A DNA stretch of 64,000 nt, from assembly GCA_947498625.1 (NCBI GenBank), contig CANMKR010000002.1, forward strand, positions 558,001 to 622,000, given 5' to 3'. Position numbers and translations under genes: made by a program. The notes beneath the pieces are model-generated. The model worked only from the letters and a program-made list of their open reading frames with translations. It did not search any database and was not told the origin of the DNA. Below, piece by piece: positions 33,979 through 44,621 of this stretch; the first letter of the stretch is position 1; each line of letters opens with the position of its first letter. Origin of the DNA: an uncultured Kangiella sp. (lineage in GTDB: Bacteria > Pseudomonadota > Gammaproteobacteria > Enterobacterales > Kangiellaceae).

Positions 33979-36582
33979 CTAGTTATTAGCTAAGAAATCG
34001 TTAGCAAAGCGCTGCAGAACACCACCCGCATCGTAAATCGAAACTTCTTCCGCAGTATCTAAGCGAGACTTCACTGGGATTTTTACTTGTTCGCCATTCT
34101 TACGAGTCACCACCACAGTCATTTCTGAGCCTGGACTGATATCGCCTTCAACGTCGAAAGTTTCAGTGCCGTCAATGCCGTAATCTTTACGAGTCTCGCC
34201 ATTAGTAAACTCAAGTGGCAAAACGCCCATACCGATAAGGTTGGTACGGTGAATACGTTCGAAGCCTTCAGCGACAATCACTTCTACCCCTGCTAAACGC
34301 ACGCCTTTGGCCGCCCAGTCACGAGAAGAGCCTTGACCATAGTCTGCGCCAGCAACAATGATTAGCGGCTGTTTACGCTCCATATAGGTCTCAATGGTTT
34401 CCCACATGCGGCCTTCAGTACCTTCTGGCTCAAGACGCGCAAGTGAACCTTGCTTGATATTCCCTTCATCATCTAAAACCATTTCGTTTAGAAGTTTCGG
34501 ATTGGCAAAAGTAGCGCGCTGCGCGGTTAGGTGATCGCCGCGGTGGGTTGCATAAGAATTATAGTCTTCTTCTGGCAAGCCCATCTTATCCAAGTAAGCA
34601 CCTGCTGCACTGGCTTTTTGAATAGCGTTCGACGGCGATAAATGGTCAGTGGTGATGTTATCGCCCAGTACCGCTAACGGACGCATACCTTTCATTGTTC
34701 GCTCGCCTGCTAGTGCACCTTCCCAATAAGGCGGACGACGGATGTAGGTACTCATTTCGCGCCAGTCGTATAATGGATTCGACTTCTCACCCATATCCAC
34801 TTCAACATTGAACATTGGCTCATAGACTTTAGCGAAATGTTCTGGCTTAACGCTTTGCTTAATTACCGCATTAATTTCTTCATCGGTAGGCCAGATATCT
34901 TTTAAGGTTACTGGCTTACCATTGGCGTCATGACCCAATGGATCTTTTTCAATATCAAAACGAATCGAACCAGCGATTGCATAAGCCACCACTAATGGCG
35001 GCGAGGCTAAGAAAGCTTGGTCAGCATGCGGATGTATACGACCATCAAAGTTTCGGTTACCAGAAAGTACTGCCGTCGAATATAAATCGCGGTCGATAAT
35101 TTCTTGCTTAATTTTTGGATCCAGCGCACCACTCATACCATTACAAGAAGTACAAGCATAAGCTACAACGCCAAAACCTAATTGCTCAAGCTCGGGTAAT
35201 AAATTGGCTTCTTCTAAATATAAAGTTACTGCTTTAGAGCCTGGCGCTAAAGAAGTCTTAACCCATGGTTTACGGGTTAAGCCGTGTTTATTAGCGTTAC
35301 GTGCTATTAATCCAGCGGCGATCATATTGCGTGGATTTGAAGTATTGGTGCAGCTAGTAATAGCGGCAATAATACAAGCGCCATCTGGCATTAAGCCATC
35401 TTCAGAAGAGTAAACGCCGTCACCATTTTCAAGAGCAATACCCTTTTCTGCTAAATCTTTAACAGCAACACGGGCATGAGGGTTTGATGGGCCTGCGATG
35501 TTCATTCCTACAGCGCCTAAATCAAAGGTTAATACACGCTCGTATTCAGCCTTAACCATATCATCAGCCCAAAGGCCTGTTTGTTTAGCATAGTTCTCTA
35601 CTAGCTTAACTTGATCGGCATCGCGGCCAGTTAGGGTTAAGTAATCAATGGTTTGCTGATCGATATAGAACATGGCAGCGGTTGCGCCAAACTCAGGCGT
35701 CATGTTGGAAATGGTTGCACGATCGCCAAGGGTTAGAGCATTAGCACCTTCGCCAAAGAATTCTAAATAGCTCGATACCACTTTTTCATTACGCAAGAAT
35801 TCTGTTAATGCCAAAACGATATCCGTTGAAGTAATACCCGGTTGCGGCTTACCTTTCATCTCCACACCGATAATATCCGGAAGGCGCATGTAAGAAGCAC
35901 GGCCAAGCATCACGCTTTCTGCTTCAAGACCACCCACACCCACTGAGATAACACCTAACGCGTCAACCATTGGTGTATGGCTATCAGTACCGACTAACGT
36001 ATCAGGGAAGGCTACGTTGTCCTTAATTTGTACTACTGGCGACATGCGTTCCAAATTGATTTGGTGCATAATGCCGTTACCTGGTGGAACTACGTTAACG
36101 TTCTTAAACGCAGTTTTACACCAGTTAATAAAGTGGAAACGATCTTCATTACGGCGATCTTCAATCGCACGATTTTTCTCGAAAGCATTTTCTTCGTAAC
36201 CTGCGTGTTCAACTGCTAATGAATGATCCACAATCAATTGCGTTGGAACTACAGGATTAATCTGCGCAGGATCACCACCCTTCTCCGCAATCGCATCACG
36301 TAAACCGGCCAAATCAACAAAAGCGGTTTGGCCTAAAATATCGTGACAAACTACCCGCGCTGGAAACCACGGAAAATCCAAATCGGTCTTGCGATAAATA
36401 ATTTGCTTTAGAGAGTCAGTTAAAGTCTCAGGACTGCAACGACGTACTAAGTTTTCAGCCAACACTTTTGAAGTGTATGGAAGCTTGTCATAGGAGCCAG
36501 GCTCGATTGCTTCAATCGCTTCGCGAGTATCGAAATAATCTAAATTGCTATTTGGTAATGCTTTACGGTAATTGGTGTTCAT
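33979..36582 (-). CDS. acnD: 2-methylcitrate dehydratase AcnD (Fe/S dependent)
   Basis: AcnD dehydrates 2-methylcitrate to 2-methylaconitate in the propionate-burning methylcitrate cycle. The 867 residues show aconitase features: iron-sulfur cysteines in ITSCTNTSNP and ACTSCNGMSG, and the swivel-domain GADYGQGSSRDWAAKG. The N-terminal NTNYRKALP...LDYFDTREA is characteristic of AcnD rather than AcnA. I start at ATG 36582 (MNTNYRK); an in-frame ATG at 36600 lies inside a palindromic repeat and is probably fortuitous. It works with PrpF downstream. Confidence 0.95.
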   Translation of the reverse strand: MNTNYRKALPNSNLDYFDTREAIEAIEPGSYDKLPYTSKVLAENLVRRCSPETLTDSLKQIIYRKTDLDFPWFPARVVCHDILGQTAFVDLAGLRDAIAEKGGDPAQINPVVPTQLIVDHSLAVEHAGYEENAFEKNRAIEDRRNEDRFHFINWCKTAFKNVNVVPPGNGIMHQINLERMSPVVQIKDNVAFPDTLVGTDSHTPMVDALGVISVGVGGLEAESVMLGRASYMRLPDIIGVEMKGKPQPGITSTDIVLALTEFLRNEKVVSSYLEFFGEGANALTLGDRATISNMTPEFGATAAMFYIDQQTIDYLTLTGRDADQVKLVENYAKQTGLWADDMVKAEYERVLTFDLGAVGMNIAGPSNPHARVAVKDLAEKGIALENGDGVYSSEDGLMPDGACIIAAITSCTNTSNPRNMIAAGLIARNANKHGLTRKPWVKTSLAPGSKAVTLYLEEANLLPELEQLGFGVVAYACTSCNGMSGALDPKIKQEIIDRDLYSTAVLSGNRNFDGRIHPHADQAFLASPPLVVAYAIAGSIRFDIEKDPLGHDANGKPVTLKDIWPTDEEINAVIKQSVKPEHFAKVYEPMFNVEVDMGEKSNPLYDWREMSTYIRRPPYWEGALAGERTMKGMRPLAVLGDNITTDHLSPSNAIQKASAAGAYLDKMGLPEEDYNSYATHRGDHLTAQRATFANPKLLNEMVLDDEGNIKQGSLARLEPEGTEGRMWETIETYMERKQPLIIVAGADYGQGSSRDWAAKGVRLAGVEVIVAEGFERIHRTNLIGMGVLPLEFTNGETRKDYGIDGTETFDVEGDISPGSEMTVVVTRKNGEQVKIPVKSRLDTAEEVSIYDAGGVLQRFANDFLANN

Positions 36583-36594
36583 GCTTTGTATTTC

Positions 36595-36667
36595 CGTCAT
36601 TCCCGCAAAAGCGGGAATCTCTATAAAATTACTTGTAAACTTGATTCCCGCCTACGCGGGAATGACG
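36595..36667. repeat. single ATTCCC/GGGAAT unit upstream of acnD
   Basis: One unit with both palindromes (CGTCATTCCCGCAAAAGCGGGAATC and GATTCCCGCCTACGCGGGAATGACG) around a short spacer (TATAAAATTACTTGTAAACTT) begins 12 bases upstream of the acnD start, inside the prpC-acnD gap. In the transcript it would form two stable hairpins just ahead of the acnD ribosome site. Confidence 0.85.
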
Positions 36668-36800
36668 AGTTGTTTATTGTAAAATGAATTTTAAGTTTTA
36701 AGAGCAAGGCTTTAAGTGAATTTATCGCTGGAGTTTACGACCAAGTAAATGACTAAGATAAATTCTCTTTATAACGCAGCTATTGAAGCTTAAAAACATT

Positions 36801-37949
36801 TTATCTTTCTGCTAAAGGAACAAACTCTTGGTCATCTGGACCATGGTAATTTGCTGAAGGACGGATAATCTTGCCATCAACTCTTTGCTCCATAACGTGA
36901 GCTGCCCAACCAGTAATACGCGAACAAACAAAGATAGGCGTGAACATTGAAGTTGGAATACCCATTTTGTTATATGATACGGCTGAGAACCAATCTAAGT
37001 TCGGGAACATTTTCTTTTCATCCCACATGATAGTTTCTAGGCGCTCGGCAACATCGTATAGCTTCATATCACCCTGCTCTTCAGAAAGTTCTTTGGCAAC
37101 TTCTTTAATCACTTCATTACGAGGATCAGAAACGGTATAAACCGGATGACCAAAACCAATTACGATTTCTTTACGCGCTAAACGCTCTTTAATATCAGCT
37201 TCTGCATGATCCGCTGAGTCATAGCGCATTTGAATATCTAAAGCGACTTCATTTGCGCCACCATGCTTTGGACCACGTAGCGCACCAATACCACCACAAA
37301 TTGCAGAATACATATCTGAACCTGTACCTGTAATGACGCGGCTTGTGAAAGTCGAAGCATTAAACTCATGCTCTGCATATAAGTTTAATGAAATCTGCAT
37401 CGCACGAACCCAAGAATCAGGGCATTTCTCACCATGTAATAAATGTAAGAAGTGACCAGCAATTGAGTCTTCGTCAGTTTCTAAATCAATACAAACGCCA
37501 TTGTGCGAGAAGTGATACCAGTACAGTAACATTGATGGGAAAGATGCCATTAAGCGATCAGAAATATCTTTCGCTTCATTCATTGGCTGACTTTCTCGCT
37601 CTGGTAAAACCGTACCCAACATTGAACAACCTGTACGTAATACATCCATTGGATGTGCATTGGCTGGAATCAATTCCAAAGCGTCTTGAACTAATGCTGG
37701 TAAGCCCCGAAGCGCTTTTAACTTGCGCTTATAATTTTTTAATTCTGCAGCGTTTGGTAATTTTCCGTGAATTAAAAGGTGCGCGACTTCTTCAAACTCA
37801 GCATTTGCTGCTAAATCTAAAATATCGTAACCGCGGTAGCTTAAATCGTTACCCGTACGGCCTACGGTGCATAACTCGGTATTACCTGCTGCAACGCCAG
37901 AAAGTGCAACTGACTTTTTTGGCTTTGGTAGTTTTTGTTCAGACATCAT
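36801..37949 (-). CDS. prpC: 2-methylcitrate synthase PrpC
   Basis: PrpC condenses propionyl-CoA with oxaloacetate to 2-methylcitrate. The 382-residue protein has citrate-synthase signatures: [16 protein letters not shown] with the catalytic histidine region, GFGHPVY and the late [18 protein letters not shown]. The N-terminal LSGVAAGNT and DLSYRGYDI fit PrpC. It lies 53 bases after prpB and 218 before acnD. The start could be either of two adjacent ATGs (37949 or 37946). Confidence 0.95.
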   Translation of the reverse strand: MMSEQKLPKPKKSVALSGVAAGNTELCTVGRTGNDLSYRGYDILDLAANAEFEEVAHLLIHGKLPNAAELKNYKRKLKALRGLPALVQDALELIPANAHPMDVLRTGCSMLGTVLPERESQPMNEAKDISDRLMASFPSMLLYWYHFSHNGVCIDLETDEDSIAGHFLHLLHGEKCPDSWVRAMQISLNLYAEHEFNASTFTSRVITGTGSDMYSAICGGIGALRGPKHGGANEVALDIQMRYDSADHAEADIKERLARKEIVIGFGHPVYTVSDPRNEVIKEVAKELSEEQGDMKLYDVAERLETIMWDEKKMFPNLDWFSAVSYNKMGIPTSMFTPIFVCSRITGWAAHVMEQRVDGKIIRPSANYHGPDDQEFVPLAER

Positions 37950-38002
37950 TAACTCCTAAATTTAAATCTCTTCTATTCTTTTTTAACTTACTTCTCTTTG
38001 CG

Positions 38003-38881
38003 CTATTTCTCTTTGCCTTCAGAAAATAAGTTATCTAATTTTTGTTCGTACTCGTGGTAGCCTAAGTGTGCATATAACTCTTCACGAGTTTGCATAATAT
38101 CTACAACATCGCGTTGATGACCATTAGCTAATACTGACTTATAAAAAGTTTCAGCTGCACGATTCATTGCACGATATGCACCACAACAATATAAAACGAT
38201 GTCCACGCCGACATTGCCTAACTCTTCACACGAGAATAACGGCGTAGCGCCAAACTCAGTAATGTTCGCTAAAATAGGTGCATCTACTTTTGAACGAATC
38301 TCTTTGTACTGTTCAAGCGTTTGAACTGCTTCAGGGAATATCATATCTGCCCCAGCTTCGATACAAGCGTTAGCACGGTCAATAGCCGAGTTCATTCCTT
38401 CAGCTTGCAGTGCATCAGTACGCGCCATAATCACAAAGTTCTCATCGGTACGTGCATCCACCGCAGACTTCACACGGTCCACCATTTCTTGTAAGGATAC
38501 AATTTCTTTACCCGGTCTATGGCCACAACGTTTAGTAGCAACCTGATCTTCCATATGGAAACCCGCAGCGCCTGATTTAATTAATGCGCGTGTAGTACGA
38601 GCAATATTAAAGGTGCCGCCAAAACCTGTATCGATATCCACGATTAAAGGCAAAGAACACACATCAGTAATACGACGAATATCTACTAATAAATCTTCTG
38701 CTGTAGAGATACCTAAATCTGGCATACCTAACGAGTTAGCGGCAACGCCGCCACCTGAAAGATAAATCGCTTTGTGCCCTACTGCCTCAGCCATACGCGC
38801 CGCATAAGCTGTAATAGTACCCATTAATTGTAGCGGATGATTTTCTGCAACCGCCTGACGAAATTTTAAACCTGCACTCAT
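38003..38881 (-). CDS. prpB: 2-methylisocitrate lyase PrpB
   Basis: PrpB splits 2-methylisocitrate into pyruvate and succinate, the last step of the methylcitrate cycle. The 292-residue protein shows the isocitrate-lyase-superfamily catalytic KRCGHRPGK loop, the metal-binding VDIDTGFG strand and the FHMEDQ motif. Its start overlaps the stop of a small membrane-protein gene by 4 bases (ATGA-type), so that small gene is co-translated with it. Confidence 0.96.
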   Translation of the reverse strand: MSAGLKFRQAVAENHPLQLMGTITAYAARMAEAVGHKAIYLSGGGVAANSLGMPDLGISTAEDLLVDIRRITDVCSLPLIVDIDTGFGGTFNIARTTRALIKSGAAGFHMEDQVATKRCGHRPGKEIVSLQEMVDRVKSAVDARTDENFVIMARTDALQAEGMNSAIDRANACIEAGADMIFPEAVQTLEQYKEIRSKVDAPILANITEFGATPLFSCEELGNVGVDIVLYCCGAYRAMNRAAETFYKSVLANGHQRDVVDIMQTREELYAHLGYHEYEQKLDNLFSEGKEK

Positions 38882-39063
38882 TTTTTATTACCTTTGGTAA
38901 ACATACCCGTAGCAAAACCTAAACCTAAAACTATAAAAGCAGTTAATGCACCTATATTAGCGCTTTCAAAACCTTTATCGATAACACTCATAACAACACT
39001 ACCTAATCCCAATAAGCAAATTACTAAGCCTATTGTATTCACTGCTTTATCACTATTTAACAT
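38878..39063 (-). CDS. small two-helix membrane protein
   Basis: The 61-residue product has two hydrophobic helices ([21 protein letters not shown] and [21 protein letters not shown]) and a basic end (TKGNKK). It has no recognised family. It overlaps prpB by 4 bases and follows another small membrane-protein gene by 22 bases, so it is within the propionate operon. A role in propionate or dicarboxylate handling is only inferred from position. GGAGAAAC before the ATG supports translation. Confidence 0.65.
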   Translation of the reverse strand: MLNSDKAVNTIGLVICLLGLGSVVMSVIDKGFESANIGALTAFIVLGLGFATGMFTKGNKK

Positions 39064-39085
39064 GGTTTCTCCTAGCTCTATTTTT

Positions 39086-39280
39086 CTATTTGTCTTTTGC
39101 TTTTCTATAAAACGTATGAACAGCTAAAGCTACTAACCCAACTGCCACTAACAAGACCAAACCATTAACACTGATAAAATCAATGGGATCACTCAACAAA
39201 ATTTGAGCTAAGGCAACACCGAGGAAAATAGAAACTACAACAGTCCACCAATAGGATATTTTTAAGCTCTTATTAAACAC
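39086..39280 (-). CDS. small two-helix membrane protein
   Basis: The 64-residue protein also has two hydrophobic helices (WWTVVVSIFLGVALAQILL and SVNGLVLLVAVGLVALAVHTF) and a basic tail (YRKAKDK). It lies 15 bases after the fumarase gene and 22 bases before the other small protein gene. The pair could act together at the membrane. An AGGAGAC ribosome site just before the start supports it being real. Family unknown. Confidence 0.65.
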   Translation of the reverse strand: MFNKSLKISYWWTVVVSIFLGVALAQILLSDPIDFISVNGLVLLVAVGLVALAVHTFYRKAKDK

Positions 39281-39295
39281 TTTAGTCTCCTGAAA

Positions 39296-40810
39296 TTAAC
39301 TATTAAGTTTTACTTTCCAAATAGCTGGACCGGTCTTATGAACTGATTCACCTTTCGAATCGACTGCAACCGTTACCGGCATATCCACTACATCAAATTC
39401 GTACACAGCTTCCATACCTAACTCTGGGAAAGCTACAACTTCGGAATTCTTAATCGCTTTTGATACTAGATAAGCAGCGCCACCTACGGCCATCAAATAA
39501 GTTGACTGATGCTTTTTAATTGACTCAATCGCAACGTCACCACGTTCGGCTTTACCAATCATACCTAGCAATCCTGTTTGCTCTAACATCATGTCAGTAA
39601 ACTTATCCATCCGAGTTGCGGTTGTAGGGCCTGCTGGACCTACCGCTTCATCACCAACTGCATCTACTGGGCCAACGTAATAAATAAAGCGATTTTTAAA
39701 GTCTAAACCTTCAGGTAAACCTTCGCCTGAGTCGAGTAAATCTTTTATGCGTTTATGTGCCGCATCGCGACCTGTTAAAATCTTACCGTTTAGTAATAGC
39801 ACATCACCTGGTTTCCAGCTGGCAACTTCTTCTTTGCTGATATTGTTAATATCAACGCGTTTTGCCTCTTCAGAAGCTTCATAATCCATAGCTGGCCAAT
39901 CTTCAATCGATGGTGGAGTTAGCTTAGCAGGACCATTACCGTCTAATGTGAAATGTATATGACGGGTGGCGGCGCAATTAGGGATCATGGCCACTGGCTT
40001 TGAAGCTGCGTGAGTTGGCCAGTCGTTAATTTTTACATCCATAACCGTTGTTATACCACCAAGACCTTGCGCGCCAATACCTAGTTTATTAACTGCTTCA
40101 TAAATTTCGATACGTAATTCTTCAACGCGGTTTTGTGGGCCACGTTTTAATAACTCTTGCATATCAATCGGATCCATTAAGGATTCCTTAGCCAATAACA
40201 TAGCTTTTTCTGCTGTACCGCCAACACCGATACCTAAAATTCCTGGTGGGCACCAGCCAGCCCCCATTTTAGGGACCGTTTCCACCACCCAATCTACAAT
40301 TGAGTCAGATGGATTTAACATGACAAATTTAGATTTATTTTCTGAGCCACCGCCTTTTGCTGCAACGGTCACATCAACCTTATCGCCTTTTACCATCTTA
40401 ATATGCACGACTGACGGCGTATTATCTTTTGAATTAGTTCGCTTGCCCGCAGGGTCTAATAAAACAGAAGCCCTTAAAGGGTTTTCTGGATTCAGATAGG
40501 CGCGTCTTACCCCTTCATCGACCATCTCCTGAACCGTCATATCGCTATCGCCAGTATCAAATCGGGCGTCCATACCGATTTCTACAATCGCCATAGCAAT
40601 GCCGGTATCTTGGCAAACCGGGCGATGGCCCATAGCAGACATGCGTGAATTGACTAAGATTTGCTTCATCGCATCTTTAGCCGCTGGGCTTTCTTCTTTT
40701 TCATAGGCCGCGGTCATGGCTTGCACAAAATCTTTGGGGTGGTAGTAGGAAATGTATTGAAAAGCGTCAGCAACACTTTCAATAAAGTCTTCGGCTTTTA
40801 TGGTCGCCAT
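39296..40810 (-). CDS. fumA: class I (iron-sulfur) fumarate hydratase
   Basis: Class I fumarases hydrate fumarate to malate with a [4Fe-4S] cluster. At 504 residues this is the single-chain type. The cluster cysteines are in HRPVCQDTGIA, GAGWCPPGILG and IPNCAATRHIHF; the C-terminal domain carries the GRDAAHKRI and VGPAGPTTATRMDKF segments. I start at ATG 40810, with GGAG 10 bases upstream; a start at 40825 is unsupported. Leading the prp operon makes sense, because succinate from PrpB returns to oxaloacetate for PrpC through fumarate and malate. No prpR-type regulator is adjacent. Confidence 0.92.
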   Translation of the reverse strand: MATIKAEDFIESVADAFQYISYYHPKDFVQAMTAAYEKEESPAAKDAMKQILVNSRMSAMGHRPVCQDTGIAMAIVEIGMDARFDTGDSDMTVQEMVDEGVRRAYLNPENPLRASVLLDPAGKRTNSKDNTPSVVHIKMVKGDKVDVTVAAKGGGSENKSKFVMLNPSDSIVDWVVETVPKMGAGWCPPGILGIGVGGTAEKAMLLAKESLMDPIDMQELLKRGPQNRVEELRIEIYEAVNKLGIGAQGLGGITTVMDVKINDWPTHAASKPVAMIPNCAATRHIHFTLDGNGPAKLTPPSIEDWPAMDYEASEEAKRVDINNISKEEVASWKPGDVLLLNGKILTGRDAAHKRIKDLLDSGEGLPEGLDFKNRFIYYVGPVDAVGDEAVGPAGPTTATRMDKFTDMMLEQTGLLGMIGKAERGDVAIESIKKHQSTYLMAVGGAAYLVSKAIKNSEVVAFPELGMEAVYEFDVVDMPVTVAVDSKGESVHKTGPAIWKVKLNS

Positions 40811-41076
40811 AACTAAGGTCTCCAAAATTGCGGCGTTTATTTAAACTTTTGCTACGCCTAAATTTCGCTTGCTAATTTCCCATATCGCTGCTTTTTATCC
40901 GTTACTGCAAATTGAGTACTTCTATACAACGACAGTGAAAGTCTCTAAAATCAGCCCATAAGTATAACTGCTGGATCAGGCGTTTCCCAAATTTTAAACG
41001 TCAATTAATTCCAATTAGTGGGATTTTGCTGAAAGTTCAGCTAGTTTTGTCGTTTTTTTGAGCAAATTAGGTATAA

Positions 41077-42492
41077 ATGAATCAATCTACACAGCAATTT
41101 ATGGAATTTGCTTATCGTGACCCTGCAGCCGTTAGAGAATTATTTTCTTTTTTTGCCGATGAAGAATGGGCGCTATTACTTGATAGCGGCAAAACCATCC
41201 ATAAAGCCGCCAAATTTGATTTAATCTTGGCAAGACCAAAGGCCGCAATCAGCTTTGCCAATCATCGCAGTAAGCTTAAGGGTTTTGAGTTCCCTTTAAC
41301 GGATAACCCTTTTGCAGATTTGCGCAATTTCTATCAATTAGGCCTTCAGAGCTATCAGCCTTTAGCAGCTAAGTTCGCTGACCTTCCTTTCCATGGTGGT
41401 ATAGCAGGCTACTTTAGTTATGATTTAGGGCGAACAGTTGAAGAATTACCGCAGATGGCCAAAGCAGATATAGCATTACCTGAAATGGCATTCGGTTTAT
41501 ATGAATGGGCTTTTATTAGCGATCATGCCAATCAAAAATCCTACCTGCTGCAATTTAACACAATGAAAGAATCTTCTTGGACGACTCTAATCAAAGAGTT
41601 CGAGCAGTACGCGGCTGCAAAGCAAACCAAACACTACCCAAGTTTTGCCTTAAAGACTCGCTGGCAATCCAATATGGACGAGCAGGACTATAAGGCCAAG
41701 TTCAAACAAGTTCATGACTACATTCATGCTGGTGACTGCTACCAAGTCAATTTGGCACAAAGATTTAGCGCAGAGTTTAGCGGGCATGCCTGGAATGCTT
41801 ATTTAGAATTAACCGAACATAACGAAGCACCCTTTTCGGCTTATATGAATTTGGGGGCACAACAAATTTTGTCTCTTTCGCCAGAGCGTTTTATACAAAT
41901 AAAACGACAAGATAATAAGAGCCATGTAGTCACTCAACCCATAAAAGGCACTCGCCCTCGCAACAAAGATCCTATTGAAGATAAAGCTCTATCTGATGAA
42001 TTATTAAGCAGCGAAAAAGATCGTGCTGAAAACTTAATGATTGTAGATCTGCTAAGAAATGATATTGGCAGAACCGCTGAGTTTGGCTCAGTCACAGTAT
42101 CTAAATTATTTGAGTTACAAAGTTTTATTTCTGTTCATCATTTGGTGAGTACCATTGAAGCAGATTTAGCAGCAGGCAAAGATGCTTTTGATTTACTCGA
42201 AAACTGTTTCCCTGGTGGCTCTATTACCGGCGCGCCTAAAATTCGAGCAATGGAAATCATTGAAGAACTAGAACCCCATAGGCGAAGCATTTATTGTGGT
42301 TCCTTTATGTATTTTGACTATCGAGGAATTCTCGATTCGAGTATTACCATTCGAACACTGGTTGCCGAGAATGGCTCCATTTTTGCTTGGGGTGGCGGTG
42401 GTTTGGTCGCTGATTCGGAAGCGGATAGCGAATATCAAGAAACCTACCATAAGCTAAGTCGCATACTACCCATTTTAGCTGGTAATAATTAA
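41077..42492 (+). CDS. pabB: aminodeoxychorismate synthase component I
   Basis: PabB makes 4-amino-4-deoxychorismate for folate with glutamine-derived ammonia. The 471 residues show chorismate-enzyme motifs: CYQVNLAQRF, the lysine in QPIKGTRPR (Lys290, characteristic of PabB where anthranilate synthase has alanine or other), ENLMIVDLLRNDIGR and FPGGSITGAPKI. It is divergent from the fumarase gene and its stop shares one base with the start of the following Nudix gene. Confidence 0.93.
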   Translation: MNQSTQQFMEFAYRDPAAVRELFSFFADEEWALLLDSGKTIHKAAKFDLILARPKAAISFANHRSKLKGFEFPLTDNPFADLRNFYQLGLQSYQPLAAKFADLPFHGGIAGYFSYDLGRTVEELPQMAKADIALPEMAFGLYEWAFISDHANQKSYLLQFNTMKESSWTTLIKEFEQYAAAKQTKHYPSFALKTRWQSNMDEQDYKAKFKQVHDYIHAGDCYQVNLAQRFSAEFSGHAWNAYLELTEHNEAPFSAYMNLGAQQILSLSPERFIQIKRQDNKSHVVTQPIKGTRPRNKDPIEDKALSDELLSSEKDRAENLMIVDLLRNDIGRTAEFGSVTVSKLFELQSFISVHHLVSTIEADLAAGKDAFDLLENCFPGGSITGAPKIRAMEIIEELEPHRRSIYCGSFMYFDYRGILDSSITIRTLVAENGSIFAWGGGGLVADSEADSEYQETYHKLSRILPILAGNN

Positions 42493-43049
42493 TGGTTACT
42501 ATTAGCGCCATTCAAACAGCTTTAGATAATGCTAATCATAAAGCCCCAAAAGTCACTCAGCTGCAACCTAGCGCAGTTTTAGTTCCGCTTGTTGAGCGCG
42601 CAAATGGCTTACAGCTGATTCTTACGCAAAGAGCACAACATCTCAAACATCATCCTGGGCAGATTAGTTTTCCAGGTGGCCGTATGGATAATACTGATAA
42701 GAACCTTATCCATACCGCAATACGTGAGACCGAGGAAGAAATTGGCATTTATGAACATCAAATAGAAGTCATCGGCAAACTCGCGCTGCAACCCACCATT
42801 ACTAAATTTATGATTCAGCCTGTGGTTGGCATTGTAAAGGATGACTATCAATTTACCATTAACACTGATGAGGTAGACGAAGCATTTGAAGTGCCGCTAG
42901 ACTTTCTATTTGATCCTGCCAATCAACAAAAATCTTATCGCGAATTCCAAGGTATACAATTTCCGCTTTATTCTATGCCCTATCAAGGCCGAAATATTTG
43001 GGGAGCTACTGCGCAAATCATTGTCAGCTTTTCAAAACTATTAGGTTAA
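42492..43049 (+). CDS. Nudix hydrolase, CoA pyrophosphatase-like
   Basis: The 185-residue protein has a complete Nudix box (GGRMDN...AIRETEEEIGI) preceded by LTQRAQHLKHHPGQISFPGG, the coenzyme A pyrophosphatase (NudL/YeaB) pattern. It would cut CoA and its derivatives into phosphopantetheine compounds and 3',5'-ADP. It starts on the last base of the pabB stop codon (TAATG), so translation is coupled to pabB. The same gene order is common in gammaproteobacteria. Confidence 0.88.
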   Translation: MVTISAIQTALDNANHKAPKVTQLQPSAVLVPLVERANGLQLILTQRAQHLKHHPGQISFPGGRMDNTDKNLIHTAIRETEEEIGIYEHQIEVIGKLALQPTITKFMIQPVVGIVKDDYQFTINTDEVDEAFEVPLDFLFDPANQQKSYREFQGIQFPLYSMPYQGRNIWGATAQIIVSFSKLLG

Positions 43050-43138
43050 TTTGTCATCTGGTCAGATTAGCTATAGCTAGTATCACCCGTATTTTCTAAG
43101 TACAATTCAAGTAATTAGATAATAAAGAGAATTACCCC

Positions 43139-44515
43139 TTGGCCATTAGTGTTTTTGATATGTTTAGTATCGGTATCGGACCTTCCAGTTCACATACCGT
43201 TGGACCCATGCGTGCAGCTCGACGTTTTGTCAGTGGTTTAGAAAAAAGTGGACAACTTACAAAAGTTTATCGAGTAACCAGCGAGCTTTATGGCTCTCTT
43301 GGCGCTACTGGTAAAGGCCACGGCTCTGATAAAGCTGTTCTATTAGGGCTTGAAGGTGAGCGCCCTGATGAAGTGGATCCTGATATTATTCCAGAGCGTT
43401 TAGAAGCGATCCGTTCCAATCACTCCATTAACCTTAATGCTTCTCATAAAATAAATTTTAATGAAGAAGATGATCTGATTCTCTACAAAAAGAAAAGTTT
43501 GCCTAAGCATGCTAATGGCATGATTTTTAATGCTTACGATCAAAGTGGCGAATTATTAGTTTCAAAAACCTATTATTCTGTAGGCGGCGGTTTCGTGGTC
43601 AATGATGATTTAGATGCCGATAGTCCGATTATGGAAGACACTACCCAAGTGAAATATCCGTTCACCAGTGCAGCAGAATTAATTGAACATTGTAAAGATA
43701 ATGGCATAAAAATTTCCACTTTAATGATGGAAAATGAAAAAGCTTGGCGCAGTGAGGAAGAAGTAAGAACTAAATTATTAGACATTTGGCGGGTGATGAA
43801 AAAATGTATCAAGCGCGGCTGCGATCGTGAAGGTATTTTACCGGGCGGTTTAAAAGTAAAACGCCGTGCTCATGGCATTTACATGAAGCTAAAATCCGAT
43901 CCGCACAGCACCACTGATACCTTGTCAGCGATGGACTGGGTTGACTTGTATGCATTAGCAGTTAATGAAGAAAACGCGGCTGGTGGTCAAGTTGTGACTG
44001 CGCCAACCAATGGCGCCGCTGGAATTATTCCAGCAGTCTTATTTTATTATATGAAGTTTAAAGCCGGTGCTGATGAAGAAGGTATTATCGATTTTCTTTT
44101 GACCGCTGCAGCAATAGGCATTTTATACAAGTTAAACGCATCTATTTCAGGTGCTGAAGTTGGCTGCCAAGGTGAAGTTGGAGTTGCTTGTTCCATGGCT
44201 GCAGGTGCCTTAACTGAAGTTTTAGGTGGCACTCCACAACAAGTAGAAAATGCTGCAGAAATTGGTATGGAACACAACTTAGGGTTAACTTGCGATCCCG
44301 TAGGTGGCTTAGTTCAAGTTCCTTGTATTGAACGCAATGCCATGGCGTCGATTAAAGCCATTAATGCCTGTCGATTAGCTCTTAGAGGCGATGGTGAGCA
44401 TAAGGTTTCCTTGGATAAGGTCATCAAAACCATGTGGGATACTGGCATGGATATGCGCAAAAAATATAAAGAGACAGCTCGCGGTGGCTTGGCTGTCCAT
44501 ATTATTGAGTGTTAA
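43139..44515 (+). CDS. sdaA: L-serine ammonia-lyase
   Basis: L-serine dehydratase converts serine to pyruvate and ammonia with a [4Fe-4S] cluster. The 458 residues combine the beta-like part ([21 protein letters not shown]) and the alpha-like part with cluster cysteines ([33 protein letters not shown]). The start is an unusual TTG at 43139, backed by AAAGAGA upstream and by the family's N-terminus beginning just here. It stands alone after the Nudix gene. Confidence 0.94.
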   Translation: MAISVFDMFSIGIGPSSSHTVGPMRAARRFVSGLEKSGQLTKVYRVTSELYGSLGATGKGHGSDKAVLLGLEGERPDEVDPDIIPERLEAIRSNHSINLNASHKINFNEEDDLILYKKKSLPKHANGMIFNAYDQSGELLVSKTYYSVGGGFVVNDDLDADSPIMEDTTQVKYPFTSAAELIEHCKDNGIKISTLMMENEKAWRSEEEVRTKLLDIWRVMKKCIKRGCDREGILPGGLKVKRRAHGIYMKLKSDPHSTTDTLSAMDWVDLYALAVNEENAAGGQVVTAPTNGAAGIIPAVLFYYMKFKAGADEEGIIDFLLTAAAIGILYKLNASISGAEVGCQGEVGVACSMAAGALTEVLGGTPQQVENAAEIGMEHNLGLTCDPVGGLVQVPCIERNAMASIKAINACRLALRGDGEHKVSLDKVIKTMWDTGMDMRKKYKETARGGLAVHIIEC

Positions 44516-44621
44516 GTCTATAACCCAATTTGCAAACATATTGTAACTTTTTCAATATATAAATAACTCAGTGATATGTGTATACTCGCTGAGTTAGTTA
44601 TTTACATAAACGGATTTTATG

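Noticed and set aside
37388-38029. Plus-strand 213-codon frame across prpC and prpB
   Set aside because: It is antisense to two certain genes and its product has no sensible domain; only chance openness of the opposite strand.
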